Positions 56,190-64,000 of a stretch of 64,000 nt of DNA are shown piece by piece; positions within the stretch are counted from its first letter, which is position 1; each line of letters opens with the position of its first letter. The DNA comes from Lentisphaerota bacterium (lineage in GTDB: Bacteria; Verrucomicrobiota; Kiritimatiellia; UBA8416; JAIOPI01), in assembly GCA_021413965.1 (NCBI GenBank), contig JAIOPI010000022.1, positions 124,001-188,000 on the forward strand, in the 5' to 3' direction. The translations under genes were made by a program, and so were the position numbers. The notes beneath the pieces are model-generated. The model saw only the letters and a list, made by a program, of their open reading frames with translations, was not told where the DNA came from and did no database searches.

Positions 56190-57866
56190 ATGAGGTTGTT
56201 CTCGAAAGAGGCGACTCGCTATGCGGTCCTGCTGATCTGCATGTTCGGGATTGCGGCCATTGCCGTCTGGCATGTGCTCGGCTACTTGGGAGACCGTCTT
56301 GAGACGCATGATTACGCCGTCGCCTCGATCCTGATCTGCGTTATCACGTTCGGGTTCATGCTCATCGCCGGCGCCTTCGGGTTGTGGGGCATACAGCTGG
56401 CCGCCGCCGCCGAGGGCCGCCGCCGGGTGGCGCGACTGATCGAAGCCATGGATTACATCCAGGATGGGCTCATTGCGATCGACCGCAGGGGGCGCGTCAC
56501 CGGATCGAACCCCGCCATCAAGCGTATCACGGGTTCCGAGGTCGAGCCCAACCAACCCTTGCAGGCTGCATTCGCCTGCCTGAACGAGCACGATGTCGCC
56601 GCGTTCCTGGCCGCGGCGGACCCCGATGAAATCGAGCGGAAGCTGTTCCTCCCGACAGGGGTGCGGACACTTCGATTCCGCAGCCAGCCCATCGAGGGCA
56701 TGATTCTTCTGCTCGTCAGCGATGTCACGCGCATGGAAGTCCTGCGACTTCACAATCGCTTCGTGGCGCGCCTGCAACTCATCGGCCAGATCGCACGAGG
56801 CGTGGCCTTTGATTTCAACAACCTCCTGTGCGCCATTGCCGGGCATGCCGCGTTGCTTACCCGCTTACCTGCCGACTCCCCGGAGGTCCCCCGCTCGATA
56901 CGCGCCATTTCCAAAGGTGCCGAGCGCGGAACCACCCTGGCAGCGCACCTGCTGGAATTGTCCATGCCGGTGCCGTCCACCGCCTTCCCGCGCATGAGCG
57001 TGGAGTATCTGCAGGTCGCCATCAGCAGCTTGCGTGACAGCCTCTCGGAGGCCTGGCAGATCGACGCCAAAGTCACGGCGGTCCCCCCCATGTCGCTGAC
57101 CGGCATTAAGATTGAACAAGTCATCCTCAACCTCGGACTTCTCGTGGCCGACCGTGCCGCCACGCCAGGAACCCTCCGCGTCGTCGTATCGTCCCCCCGC
57201 GATGATGATCCACTTCTCAACGTCGGCCCGCAGTTCGCCGGCATCCTGCTCGTCGCCGCGACCCCGCTGGATGTCGTCGCCCAGCCTGACGTGATTCGCG
57301 ATGATGCGGGCTCGTCCGGCGTCATCGTCTCCGTCATTCGAACCATGATCGAGCAGGCCAGCGGCACGCTGGAGTGCTTCCGCGGCAGTGACGGGTCGCC
57401 CATCTATCGGGTCGCCCTGCCCCATGAAACGACATTGGTGGCCGACTCGTCCCATCCGGGGTACGCCGCCGAGCTCGCGCCCTACATCGCCAACTGGCGC
57501 GTCTTGGTACTGACCCCACAGGGCGAGCGCCATCACCGGATCCAGGAGTACTTGCGCAATTACTCGGTGAACGTGGAGGTCATGGACAACATTGTGTCCG
57601 CGCTGGCTCGAATGGAAAACAAGAGACAGCTCGATGCCTTGATCATCGACCAGCGGGTCATCCCCATGGAGGCAAAAGGACTCTTGCGGGCCGTCATGAA
57701 GCTGTGTCCCGCCGCCGCCCTCGTTGTGCTCAACGCGGAACCCGGGACGGAGGAAGCCGCACTGGCGGCGGAAGTCGTCTTTGTCCGCTACACGGACCCG
57801 GAAGACCAGCTGCTGCGGGCACTGGTTGAAGCGCGCAGCCTCGCCATGAAGCGCCGCGTCGCGTGA
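56190..57866 (+). CDS. Pseudo-histidine kinase with C-terminal receiver-like domain
   Basis: The 558-residue protein starts 12 bases after the secretin gene and has two membrane helices (about 12-32 and 43-70), then a PAS domain (80-180). The DHp motif reads GQIARGVAFDFNNLLCAIAGHA, so the phospho-histidine position is F207. The ATPase-like domain lacks a recognisable N-box and G boxes (IEQVILNLGLLVADRA). The C-terminal 110 residues resemble a receiver with IIDQRV (Asp kept). It cannot act as a normal kinase. As the last gene of the pil operon it is probably a pilus-linked sensor or scaffold. Confidence 0.8.
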   Translation: MRLFSKEATRYAVLLICMFGIAAIAVWHVLGYLGDRLETHDYAVASILICVITFGFMLIAGAFGLWGIQLAAAAEGRRRVARLIEAMDYIQDGLIAIDRRGRVTGSNPAIKRITGSEVEPNQPLQAAFACLNEHDVAAFLAAADPDEIERKLFLPTGVRTLRFRSQPIEGMILLLVSDVTRMEVLRLHNRFVARLQLIGQIARGVAFDFNNLLCAIAGHAALLTRLPADSPEVPRSIRAISKGAERGTTLAAHLLELSMPVPSTAFPRMSVEYLQVAISSLRDSLSEAWQIDAKVTAVPPMSLTGIKIEQVILNLGLLVADRAATPGTLRVVVSSPRDDDPLLNVGPQFAGILLVAATPLDVVAQPDVIRDDAGSSGVIVSVIRTMIEQASGTLECFRGSDGSPIYRVALPHETTLVADSSHPGYAAELAPYIANWRVLVLTPQGERHHRIQEYLRNYSVNVEVMDNIVSALARMENKRQLDALIIDQRVIPMEAKGLLRAVMKLCPAAALVVLNAEPGTEEAALAAEVVFVRYTDPEDQLLRALVEARSLAMKRRVA

Positions 57867-57885
57867 CGTCCAGAGCGCCAGCTCC

Positions 57886-58764
57886 TCACACCAAGTCAAA
57901 GGCGCCGAGAATCCGCTCACGGCCAAGGAGGATGTTGTCGATCAGGCGCGTCCCCCCGATGCGCGCCGCCATGGCCAGCAGCACGCCATCCGCCAACGTG
58001 CGAACCGGCTCAAGCCGCTCAAAATCGACAGCTTCCACGTAATCGATGGCGACGGGCGCGGCAACCGTTTCGCAATGCTTGCGCATCTGGCGGCACACCT
58101 CATCGGCATCCCGCACCCCGCGCTGGTAAGCGCCCTCGCCCAGGCGCAGAGCCTGCGACAAGGCACAGGCACGCCGCCTCTCATCCTCCGTCAAATAGCG
58201 ATTGCGCGAACTCAAGGCGAGCCCATCCGCTTCACGTACGGTCGGGGCAATCAAGACTCGCACCGGCATATGCAGGTCGCGAACCATCCGCTGAATCAAG
58301 CGTGCTTGCTGGGCATCCTTTTGTCCAAACATGGCCACCGCAGGCTGCACCATATTGAAGAGCTGCGCCACGACCGTCAGTACGCCCCGAAAATGCCCCG
58401 GCCGATGGGGCCCGCACAAGCCGCGCGTCAACCGGCCTTCCACAACGTATACGCTGTGATCCCCGGCATACATGTCTTCGCGCGGCGGGCAGAAGAGCAT
58501 ATCGACGCCGGCCTCCCGGCAGACAGCCTGGTCGGCGTCGAGTTGGCGCGGATAGCGGTCAAAGTCCTCCAGCGGGCCAAACTGCGTCGGATTGACAAAG
58601 ATGCTGGCCACGAGTTTGTCGGCTTGTGCGCGTGCCGCACGCAAGAGAGTGGCATGTCCCGCGTGCAAGGCCCCCATGGTCGGGACGAGCGCGATTCGCT
58701 GCCCCATGCCGCGAACACGGTCACGCCATGCCGCCAGCTCACGTGGTGACGAATATACCAGCAT
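57886..58764 (-). CDS. panC: Pantothenate synthetase
   Basis: The 292-residue protein has the family blocks PTMGALHAGH, FVNPTQF, LCGPHRPGHFRGVLTVV, MFGQKDAQQ and LSSRNRYL. It joins pantoate and beta-alanine with ATP in coenzyme A synthesis in the cytoplasm. The length is normal. It converges with the pil operon (19-base gap) and lies downstream of the receiver gene on the same strand with 29 bases between. Confidence 0.95.
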   Translation of the reverse strand: MLVYSSPRELAAWRDRVRGMGQRIALVPTMGALHAGHATLLRAARAQADKLVASIFVNPTQFGPLEDFDRYPRQLDADQAVCREAGVDMLFCPPREDMYAGDHSVYVVEGRLTRGLCGPHRPGHFRGVLTVVAQLFNMVQPAVAMFGQKDAQQARLIQRMVRDLHMPVRVLIAPTVREADGLALSSRNRYLTEDERRRACALSQALRLGEGAYQRGVRDADEVCRQMRKHCETVAAPVAIDYVEAVDFERLEPVRTLADGVLLAMAARIGGTRLIDNILLGRERILGAFDLV

Positions 58765-58793
58765 GTTCGACGATCACTCCTGCGTTGACGAGC

Positions 58794-59240
58794 TCAGTGC
58801 AAGCGCGTGCGGATGGCGCGAACCAAAACCTCACCCTTGACAGGCTTGGACAGGAAATGGTGCAAGGGCGACCCCTTGATGATATCACGCACTGTCGCCG
58901 GCGGTGCAAAACCGGTGCAGAAGATGACGGCGGGCATTTGCACGCGCGCCGCGTCACAGAACTGCTTGATGGCGCCAAAAGCCGTCAGGCCATCCATGAC
59001 CGGCATATGCAAGTCCATGATCAGCACCTGGTGATGGCCACAGCGAAAAAGTTCCAACGCCTCCGCCCCGTTGCTGGCCTGATCGAGTTGGACGTCAGGG
59101 AGATCCTGCGAAATTATGGTGGAGAAAAGCCCCCGGATGCCCTCTTCGTCGTCCACGATCAATACACGCTCTTCGTCCACGGGCACTCCGGTTGATTCAG
59201 CGCCGCACCGTTGCGAATGATTCGACATCTCGACCATCAT
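58794..59240 (-). CDS. Single-domain response regulator
   Basis: The 148-residue protein (start ATG 59240; 59228 possible) consists of one receiver domain: ERVLIVDDEEGI with the acidic pair, D76 in VLIMDLHMPVMDG, IFCTG and HFLSKPVKG with the conserved Lys. There is no output domain, as in CheY or Spo0F-like phosphorelay proteins. A histidine kinase is not adjacent. It might interact with one of the incomplete kinases of the pilus block, but nothing in the sequence proves it. Confidence 0.85.
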   Translation of the reverse strand: MMVEMSNHSQRCGAESTGVPVDEERVLIVDDEEGIRGLFSTIISQDLPDVQLDQASNGAEALELFRCGHHQVLIMDLHMPVMDGLTAFGAIKQFCDAARVQMPAVIFCTGFAPPATVRDIIKGSPLHHFLSKPVKGEVLVRAIRTRLH

Positions 59241-59365
59241 TGCCTACCCCCGAAAACAATGGTGTATCGTTTACTCGATATTGGAGTGTGAAAGCAAGAC
59301 TACGTCGTCCCGATGTGATCGCCCGTTCGCTTGCCGATGACCCGCACACGCGCCCTCGCGCGTCC

Positions 59366-60295
59366 TCAGTTGGAAGGTTCCATGGCCTCCATCTCGACCA
59401 CAGGATAGCGCACACCACGCATCCATGTTTCACACCCCTCGACAGACACCTTTTGCCCTTCGTACGAGGCGATCTGTTTTTCATCGCCCATGACGTAGCA
59501 CTGCGTGATGGCGCTACCCAATGCGGGTTCGTCAACCAGCCGGAATCGGCTCGGCCTCCGCCAGACGGCCATGCCCGCCGGCCTGATGACACCCACATAC
59601 CGCACCCTCCGGACGGCGGCACCGGATGGTTGAATGGCTTCGACTGGGCCCCTGCCTCCTGCAGGACTTGCGCCTGAAGCCTGTATCGAGGCCTGGATGC
59701 CCTCTGTAGCCACCGAACTCCCCGTGGGCGACGTCTGCCCCGAACGCCAGGCAGGCTCCGCAGGTGGCCCGTGGACGGCCTCCATGGCGTCCTCGCCTGG
59801 GACCGCGACGCGCTTCACAAAGTTCGCATTCACCCAGAGGCGAGCATTCGGTGGCGGGGCGATTCGCAGCCAGTCGCCGTCTCGCCCCACGGCCGTAACA
59901 GGGTCACCTTTGGCGAGTTTGGCGACGGCCCGGTAGTTGATCCCCGGGCCGCCGCGGACGCGTAAATTGTCAACGGTCGCATGATCGTCTTGAATAAGCT
60001 CGGCATGTACCCACAAGACGGCTGCCGGTGGTGGCACAATACCCAGCCAGTCTCCGCTGGGTTCACCACGCAACTGAAGCCGATCGCCTGCCGAAACCTG
60101 CGTGACGACTTCGCCGTCGCTGGCAGGACAGGACCGGAGATTTACGTGATCGGCCGTGATTTCAACAAACGTGGACTCGGCAAAAAGTGGACAAGTCGCT
60201 TGTGCCACGAACAGGAAGAGCAGACAGGCAGGCCGACGCCTGAGAAGTCTCGCATGGCAGGCGCGAACGAAAGGCGGCATCTGCGACGAGGTCAT
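59366..60295 (-). CDS. Exported protein with two bacterial SH3 domains
   Basis: The start at ATG 60295 gives a signal peptide (RRRPACLLFLFVAQATCPLFA) and 309 residues. Two bacterial SH3 domains follow (about 42-98, HVNLRSCPASDGEVVTQV and WLGIVPP; and 104-165, NLRVRGGPGINYRAVAKL and WLRIAPP). A low-complexity Ser/Gly/Pro linker separates them from a C-terminal beta domain of about 90 residues (VRYVGVIRPAGMAVWRRPS). Bacterial SH3 domains often bind peptidoglycan or proteins. The neighbouring genes do not reveal the function. Confidence 0.75.
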   Translation of the reverse strand: MTSSQMPPFVRACHARLLRRRPACLLFLFVAQATCPLFAESTFVEITADHVNLRSCPASDGEVVTQVSAGDRLQLRGEPSGDWLGIVPPPAAVLWVHAELIQDDHATVDNLRVRGGPGINYRAVAKLAKGDPVTAVGRDGDWLRIAPPPNARLWVNANFVKRVAVPGEDAMEAVHGPPAEPAWRSGQTSPTGSSVATEGIQASIQASGASPAGGRGPVEAIQPSGAAVRRVRYVGVIRPAGMAVWRRPSRFRLVDEPALGSAITQCYVMGDEKQIASYEGQKVSVEGCETWMRGVRYPVVEMEAMEPSN

Positions 60296-60354
60296 GACGG
60301 AACCTGCGCGCGTGCACCATCTGGGTGGCCGAGCACGAACCAACCGGGCTAGGC

Positions 60355-60507
60355 TCAGGCGCCCTTGGTCTTGGGCAATCCGTAACCACGGTCGCCGCTC
60401 TTCCACTTGCCGCGTGACCGAAGCAGATCGACACGCTCGAAACGCTTGAGCACATTTCGCTTGGCGGCAATCTTGCTGGCAGACTTGAGGCTCGTATGTT
60501 GGCTCAT
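60355..60507 (-). CDS. Small basic protein, Chlamydia-Verrucomicrobia type
   Basis: The 50-residue protein starts MSQHTSLKSASKIAAKRNVL and continues to GYGLPKTKGA, with many Lys/Arg. It matches the small basic protein family confined, as far as I know, to Verrucomicrobiota, Chlamydiota and relatives (TIGR04137-like; recalled, not searched). GGAG lies about 10 bases upstream of the start at 60507. A nucleic-acid or ribosome role has been suggested for the family. It is a good lineage marker for the window. Confidence 0.85.
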   Translation of the reverse strand: MSQHTSLKSASKIAAKRNVLKRFERVDLLRSRGKWKSGDRGYGLPKTKGA

Positions 60508-60625
60508 TCGCGCTAAACTCCATGTCCTGCGTTGGGGCGTAGAAGTCGGGCCCGGCAGGCAGGCACCCTTCATTTCCCATTAGATTGAAGTGTTTAGTGT
60601 CTCAGATTGGTCGCGTAAGTCAAAC

Positions 60626-61360
60626 TCAAACTGGCCCACTTCCCGGCGCGCGATCAGCCGGCGAAGCGTTCTGCAACTCGCGCATCAGCGATTCAGCCGC
60701 GGCGCTTTCGGCCGCCTGCTTGCTGCGTCCCTTGGCCGTGGCCTGCAACCCATTTGGCAGGGCGACGGATACGGTGAACTCCGTGGCGTGGGCCGGCCCC
60801 GCCAGCGCGACGACCTTGTACACAGGGCTCTCTTTCCACTGCGCCTGCGCGTACTCTTGCAGCGCACCCTTCGGATTGTCATCGGCCAGATCACCGCCGG
60901 CGGTCACGAGACGCGGTCGGATCACCCGGTCGAAGATCTTCCCCGCCGCCTTGAGCCCACCGTCGAGATAGGCCGCCCCAATCACGGCTTCCAGAGCATT
61001 GGCCAGGTTGGACGGCCGCACCCGACCGCCCGAACGTTCCTCCCCCTGTCCCATGCGCAAAAACGCCCCCAGGTTCACATCCTGCGCGCACAGGGCCAGC
61101 GCCTTCCCGCTAATGACCCGGGTGCGCATCGCCGTCATGGCCCCTTCGGTCAGTTCGGCGTTGCCCTCGAAGATGCATGCGGCGGCCAGCAGACTCAGCA
61201 CGGCGTCCCCGAGGAACTCAAGACGTTCGTTGTCGACCTTCACACCGCTGCATTCATAACGATATGAGCGATGGATTAAAGCCTCTGTCAGGCGTGCCGA
61301 TTTCTTGAATCGATATCCCAGGTGCTGCTCCAACTCTCCAAATTCCCGTTTCGCCATCAT
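60626..61360 (-). CDS. rnc: Ribonuclease III
   Basis: The 244-residue protein has the RNase III signature NERLEFLGDAVL (44-55, with E48 and D52) and the second acidic site LANALEAVIGAAYLDGG. There Glu is kept but an Asn stands where E. coli has D114. A double-stranded-RNA-binding domain follows (NPKGALQEYAQAQWKESPVYKVV ... KQAAESAAAESLM, in two parts). It cleaves double-stranded RNA in rRNA processing and decay. It is followed downstream by the small basic protein gene on the same strand. Confidence 0.94.
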   Translation of the reverse strand: MMAKREFGELEQHLGYRFKKSARLTEALIHRSYRYECSGVKVDNERLEFLGDAVLSLLAAACIFEGNAELTEGAMTAMRTRVISGKALALCAQDVNLGAFLRMGQGEERSGGRVRPSNLANALEAVIGAAYLDGGLKAAGKIFDRVIRPRLVTAGGDLADDNPKGALQEYAQAQWKESPVYKVVALAGPAHATEFTVSVALPNGLQATAKGRSKQAAESAAAESLMRELQNASPADRAPGSGPV

Positions 61361-61405
61361 GACTCCTCCGCGCCCGCGCTTGCTGCGCGATCACCGTCCG
61401 CGCCA

Positions 61406-62293
61406 CTAGGCCCGCGGATGGAACCGGCTGTGGACCTGTCGCAGCCGCCCTTCGTCCACATGCGTGTAGATCTGCGTGGTTGCAATGTCCGCGTGCCCCA
61501 GCATCTCCTGAATGACGCGCAGCGGGGCACCGTTTGCCAGCAGATGGCTCGCAAAGGAGTGCCGCAACGTGTGGGGATGCACGGGCTTCTCAATGCCCAC
61601 GCGCCGCGCGTGGTTGCGAATGAGCAGCCACAGCCCCTGGCGCGAGAAGGCACGTCCGCGATAGGTCAGGAAGAGATGGTCGCCGGTGACCGGCTTGACG
61701 AAGTGCGGACGACCGTCGCACAGATACCGTTCCATGCAACGGCGCGCCTGGTCCCCAAACGGTACGATGCGCACCTTGTGTCCTTTCCCGAGGCACCGCA
61801 CATACCCCTCATCGAAATGCACATCCGCCAGTGCTAAGCCAGCCAGTTCACTCACGCGCATGCCCGTCGCGTACAGCAGTTCCAGAATGGCTTTGTCGCG
61901 CAGCGCCAACCGCTCTTCTCCCGGTGGCATCTGGAGCAGGCGGTCCACCTCCCTCAACGACAAGACTCCCGGCAGGAGGCGCCAAAGGCGCGGCGAATCC
62001 ATGGCTTCAGTAACATTGCGGCCAAGCAGCCCCTCCTGCATCATGAAACTGAAGAACACCTTGATCGCCACGAGGCGGCGAGAAATGGAACTGACGGCCA
62101 AGCCGCGCTCACGTTCGGCCATCAGGAAGTCGACAATGTGCTGGCGCGTCGCATCGTTAAAGGAGTCCACCCCTGCCTTGACAAGAAAGGTCGAGAAGGC
62201 CGTCAAATCCGATGCGTAGGCCTGGCGGGTATGATCGCTGAGCCCGCGCTCCAGCACCGTGTGATCGAGGAATTGGCTGATCAGCACATTCAT
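61406..62293 (-). CDS. xerD: Tyrosine recombinase XerD
   Basis: The start at ATG 62293 gives 295 residues, the standard Xer size; a longer frame would run into the upstream gene. The N-terminal SAM-like domain has LSDHTRQAYASDL. Catalytic residues: R146 (GMRVSEL), a Lys in GKGHKVRIVP, H241 and R244 (HTLRHSFASHLL), H267 (LGHADIATTQIYTHV) and Y276. It resolves chromosome dimers at dif with a XerC partner not seen here. It could equally be the XerC paralogue or a single Xer. No mobile element surrounds it, so a housekeeping role is likely. Confidence 0.88.
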   Translation of the reverse strand: MNVLISQFLDHTVLERGLSDHTRQAYASDLTAFSTFLVKAGVDSFNDATRQHIVDFLMAERERGLAVSSISRRLVAIKVFFSFMMQEGLLGRNVTEAMDSPRLWRLLPGVLSLREVDRLLQMPPGEERLALRDKAILELLYATGMRVSELAGLALADVHFDEGYVRCLGKGHKVRIVPFGDQARRCMERYLCDGRPHFVKPVTGDHLFLTYRGRAFSRQGLWLLIRNHARRVGIEKPVHPHTLRHSFASHLLANGAPLRVIQEMLGHADIATTQIYTHVDEGRLRQVHSRFHPRA

Positions 62294-62336
62294 GCTGTCG
62301 GAAGCCGCGGGCTGTTTCCGCACATGGAAACGGCGT

Positions 62337-62669
62337 TCACCGGCACTCAGGAGGCAAAGCCTGCTGGGCGGCCACGTTGGCCGGGATATCGTTTGCCGCA
62401 AACCCCGCGTCGGCTACGGTGAATTCGAGGTTCTTCAGCGAGTGGCGAAGACTGTCGTATCGCACTTCCAGCGTGCAGCTATCCTGACGCACCGTAACCT
62501 GCGGCGAGGAAATGCCCTGTTCCGTGTTCAAGGCCTTCAGCACCACGTTGACACAGGCCTGGTTCGTCATGGCCGGCACATAGAGCACGGCCGTGCGGAT
62601 GTCCACCTGCCGACACCCCGCAACAACGGCCGCCAGACTCAAAGCCAGTCCCATCATGCGAGCATTCAT
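62337..62669 (-). CDS. Small lipoprotein with a heavy-metal-associated-like fold
   Basis: The start at ATG 62669 gives 110 residues with a lipoprotein signal (MGLALSLAAVVAGC). The mature part looks like an HMA (ferredoxin-like) domain: strand TAVLYVPAMTNQACVNVVLKAL, then LEVRYDS and a closing FTVADAGFAANDIPA. The metal-binding CxxC is replaced by NQAC, so only one Cys remains. It may still bind metal weakly or serve another role. It is upstream of xerD on the same strand, with 43 bases between. Confidence 0.7.
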   Translation of the reverse strand: MNARMMGLALSLAAVVAGCRQVDIRTAVLYVPAMTNQACVNVVLKALNTEQGISSPQVTVRQDSCTLEVRYDSLRHSLKNLEFTVADAGFAANDIPANVAAQQALPPECR

Positions 62670-62973
62670 GGGGGCGAAGTCTAGCAGACCGGAATCCCAA
62701 GCGCCTAGTACGGAATTCCCAGGGTACGCCCGATCGACGCCACGGATGTCCGCAACCACGCGGACACCACCGCCTGGGTGCTTAAGGCCGGGCGGTCCCC
62801 CTCAGAGCGCCATTCCTCCCGCTCCCCCTGCCCCGATTATGCATCGGCCGTACAGCCCTTGACCACGCAATGGGGAGCGCTTTCTTTTTTGCCCTTGCAT
62901 AAACAGTTGCGATGGTATGAAATACGACGACTTAAAGGTCGCCTGCCCGTTGAGGGACGAAGGAGGCTGGGCC
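62670..62973. other. Intergenic region between the lipoprotein and HU genes
   Basis: This 304-base region separates two divergent genes. I see no gene in it. A T-rich stretch (62881-62897) lies about 80 bases before the HU start. TTGCAT and TATGAA hexamers follow with a 15-base spacing, too short for a firm promoter call. Confidence 0.4.
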
Positions 62974-63255
62974 ATGACGAAGCGTGAACTGGTCGTACGA
63001 ATCTCTAAAGAAACGGGCATCATTCAGGAAGACGTTTACACGGTAATCCAGAAAACGCTGGACTACATTACCGAGTCGTTGGTGAAGGGCGAACACATCG
63101 AGTTTCGCGACTTTGGCGTGTTCGAGATTACGCGGCGCAAGGCTCGTATTGGCCGCAATCCCAACCGCCCCCTGGACGTCGTGGAAATTCCCGAACGCAA
63201 GGTCGTGAAGTTCAAGCCGGGCAAGATGATGAAGGCCCAGGTCTTGAAAAGCTAA
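62974..63255 (+). CDS. HU/IHF-family DNA-binding protein
   Basis: AGGAGG 8 bases upstream fixes ATG 62974. The 93-residue protein has the HU fold: two N-terminal helices (TKRELVVRISKETGI), IEFRDFGVFEITRRKARIGRNPN with the DNA-inserting arm (RNPNRP), and VVKFKPGKMMKAQV. It bends DNA; IHF-like proteins often help loop DNA at sigma-54 promoters, which abound in this window. Subtype HU or IHF is not decided. hisS starts 3 bases after its stop, so both may be cotranscribed. Confidence 0.92.
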   Translation: MTKRELVVRISKETGIIQEDVYTVIQKTLDYITESLVKGEHIEFRDFGVFEITRRKARIGRNPNRPLDVVEIPERKVVKFKPGKMMKAQVLKS

Positions 63256-63258
63256 CGT

Positions 63259-64000
63259 ATGAGTTCGGAAGCCCCGACCTTCGCCGCCCCCCGTGGCATG
63301 CGCGATTTCTATCCGGAAGACATGGCTTTCCGGAACCTCCTCTTCGACACGTGGCGCAGGGCTGCAGACATGCACGCCTTCGAACCGTACGACGCACCCG
63401 TCGTCGAATCCCTTGAACTGCTTCAGCGCAAGGCTGGAGAAGAAATCGTCCACCAAATCTACGCGTTCCAGGACAAGAGCGGGCGCGACCTTGCCCTGCG
63501 ACCGGAAATGACGCCGACGCTGGCACGCATGATTGCTGCCCGCCAGGGCTCCTTGGCATTTCCGCTCAAGTGGTATGCCATCGCGCAGTGCTTTCGCTAT
63601 GAGCGCATGACGCGCGGACGCAAGCGGGAGCACTTCCAGTGGAACCTGGATATCATCGGGGAACCCAGCTTGTCGGCAGAAGTGGAGGTTCTTGCGACCG
63701 CCGTGGATGCCCTCACGCGACTCGGGCTTGGCCGCGCAGACGTCCGGATACACTACAGCAGCCGTGCCCTGTTGGCGGCTCTGCTGACCGCCTTCGGCAT
63801 CGCGACCGACCATCATCCCGCCACATTTCTGGCCTTGGACAAACGCGGCAAGATCAGCGACGAAGACATCGGCGCGCTGCTCCACGCGTCCGGCTTGAAC
63901 GACTCCCAGTGTGAAGCCGTATGGCGACTGCTCCGGCTGGAAACGCTTGAAGCTGCCCTGGCGATCCTGCCGCCAGATTCGCCCGTCGTGGCGGATTTGT
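63259..64000 (+). CDS. hisS: Histidyl-tRNA synthetase, 3' end outside the window
   Basis: The reading frame is open from ATG 63259 to the window end (247 codons). It begins with a class II motif 1 region (APRGMRDFYPEDMAFRN). Motif 2 is ALRPEMTPTLARMI and then CFRYERMTRGRKREHFQWN, with the usual HisRS Arg and Glu, followed by LDIIGEPSLSAEVEV. The enzyme charges tRNA-His. Motif 3 and the anticodon-binding domain must lie beyond base 64000. It follows the HU gene by 3 bases. Confidence 0.93.
   Translation, partial: MSSEAPTFAAPRGMRDFYPEDMAFRNLLFDTWRRAADMHAFEPYDAPVVESLELLQRKAGEEIVHQIYAFQDKSGRDLALRPEMTPTLARMIAARQGSLAFPLKWYAIAQCFRYERMTRGRKREHFQWNLDIIGEPSLSAEVEVLATAVDALTRLGLGRADVRIHYSSRALLAALLTAFGIATDHHPATFLALDKRGKISDEDIGALLHASGLNDSQCEAVWRLLRLETLEAALAILPPDSPVVADL

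Overview
The window reads as one contiguous stretch of a GC-rich bacterial chromosome with dense genes on both strands. Several traits point to the PVC superphylum (Verrucomicrobiota / Kiritimatiellota / Lentisphaerota side). There is a 50-residue small basic protein of the Chlamydia-Verrucomicrobia type at 60355-60507. There are very large secreted beta-helix / Calx-beta proteins ending in DxDxDG calcium-binding tails, a GTP-type PEP carboxykinase, and many prepilin-like proteins. The phylum call is inference; no rRNA gene is present. I saw no insertion sequence, prophage or CRISPR array.

Layout. 1-3 kb: the 3' part of a secreted beta-helix protein. 3-6 kb: a DapA-like lyase, an NAD-dependent epimerase and an MDR dehydrogenase. 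6.3-10.4 kb: two overlapping genes, each encoding 11 c-type haem motifs fused to a b-type cytochrome membrane domain (22 c haems in total). 10.6-18 kb: a PHP-domain protein and a 2145-residue secreted protein. 18-22.7 kb: a histidine kinase, a leucine-rich-repeat lipoprotein, a small outer-membrane-type protein, an AAG-type DNA glycosylase and a thioredoxin-fold protein. 22.8-25.7 kb: a PilT-like protein with a ruined P-loop, translationally coupled to a REC-GGDEF-REC-REC protein whose cyclase signature is lost but whose c-di-GMP I-site is kept. 25.8-31.4 kb: birA and two divergent sets of pseudopilin genes. 31.6-37.3 kb: pckG, a tRNA-Glu, a broken GIY-YIG gene and a divergent oxyR/katG pair with a recognisable OxyR site. 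37.4-41.5 kb: a giant membrane protein.

41.6-57.9 kb is a type IV pilus / type II secretion-like block: an ExeA-like ATPase, a GspB/PilP-like protein, a TPR-MshEN protein, pilB, pilC, an NtrC-family regulator, a major pilin, a PAS protein, pilMNOPQ and a pseudo-histidine kinase. 57.9-64 kb is housekeeping: panC, a receiver protein, an SH3 protein, the small basic protein, rnc, xerD, a lipoprotein, an HU/IHF-like gene and hisS (cut by the window end).

The main synthesis is regulatory. Five sites with correct sigma-54 geometry (GG-N10-GC) lie just upstream of the pilus and pseudopilin transcription units at 27120(-), 27505(+), 46163(+), 49274(+) and 51473(+). A sigma-54 activator with an intact GAFTGA loop is encoded at 47444-48859. 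I infer a locally encoded sigma-54 pilus regulon. Around it sit several degenerate signalling proteins: a pseudo-PilT, a pseudo-GGDEF with I-site, a kinase whose phospho-His is Phe, a PAS-DHp protein lacking the ATPase domain, and a free-standing MshEN domain. Together they look like a c-di-GMP-responsive, non-catalytic control layer for the pilus machine, and this is the most novel candidate system here.
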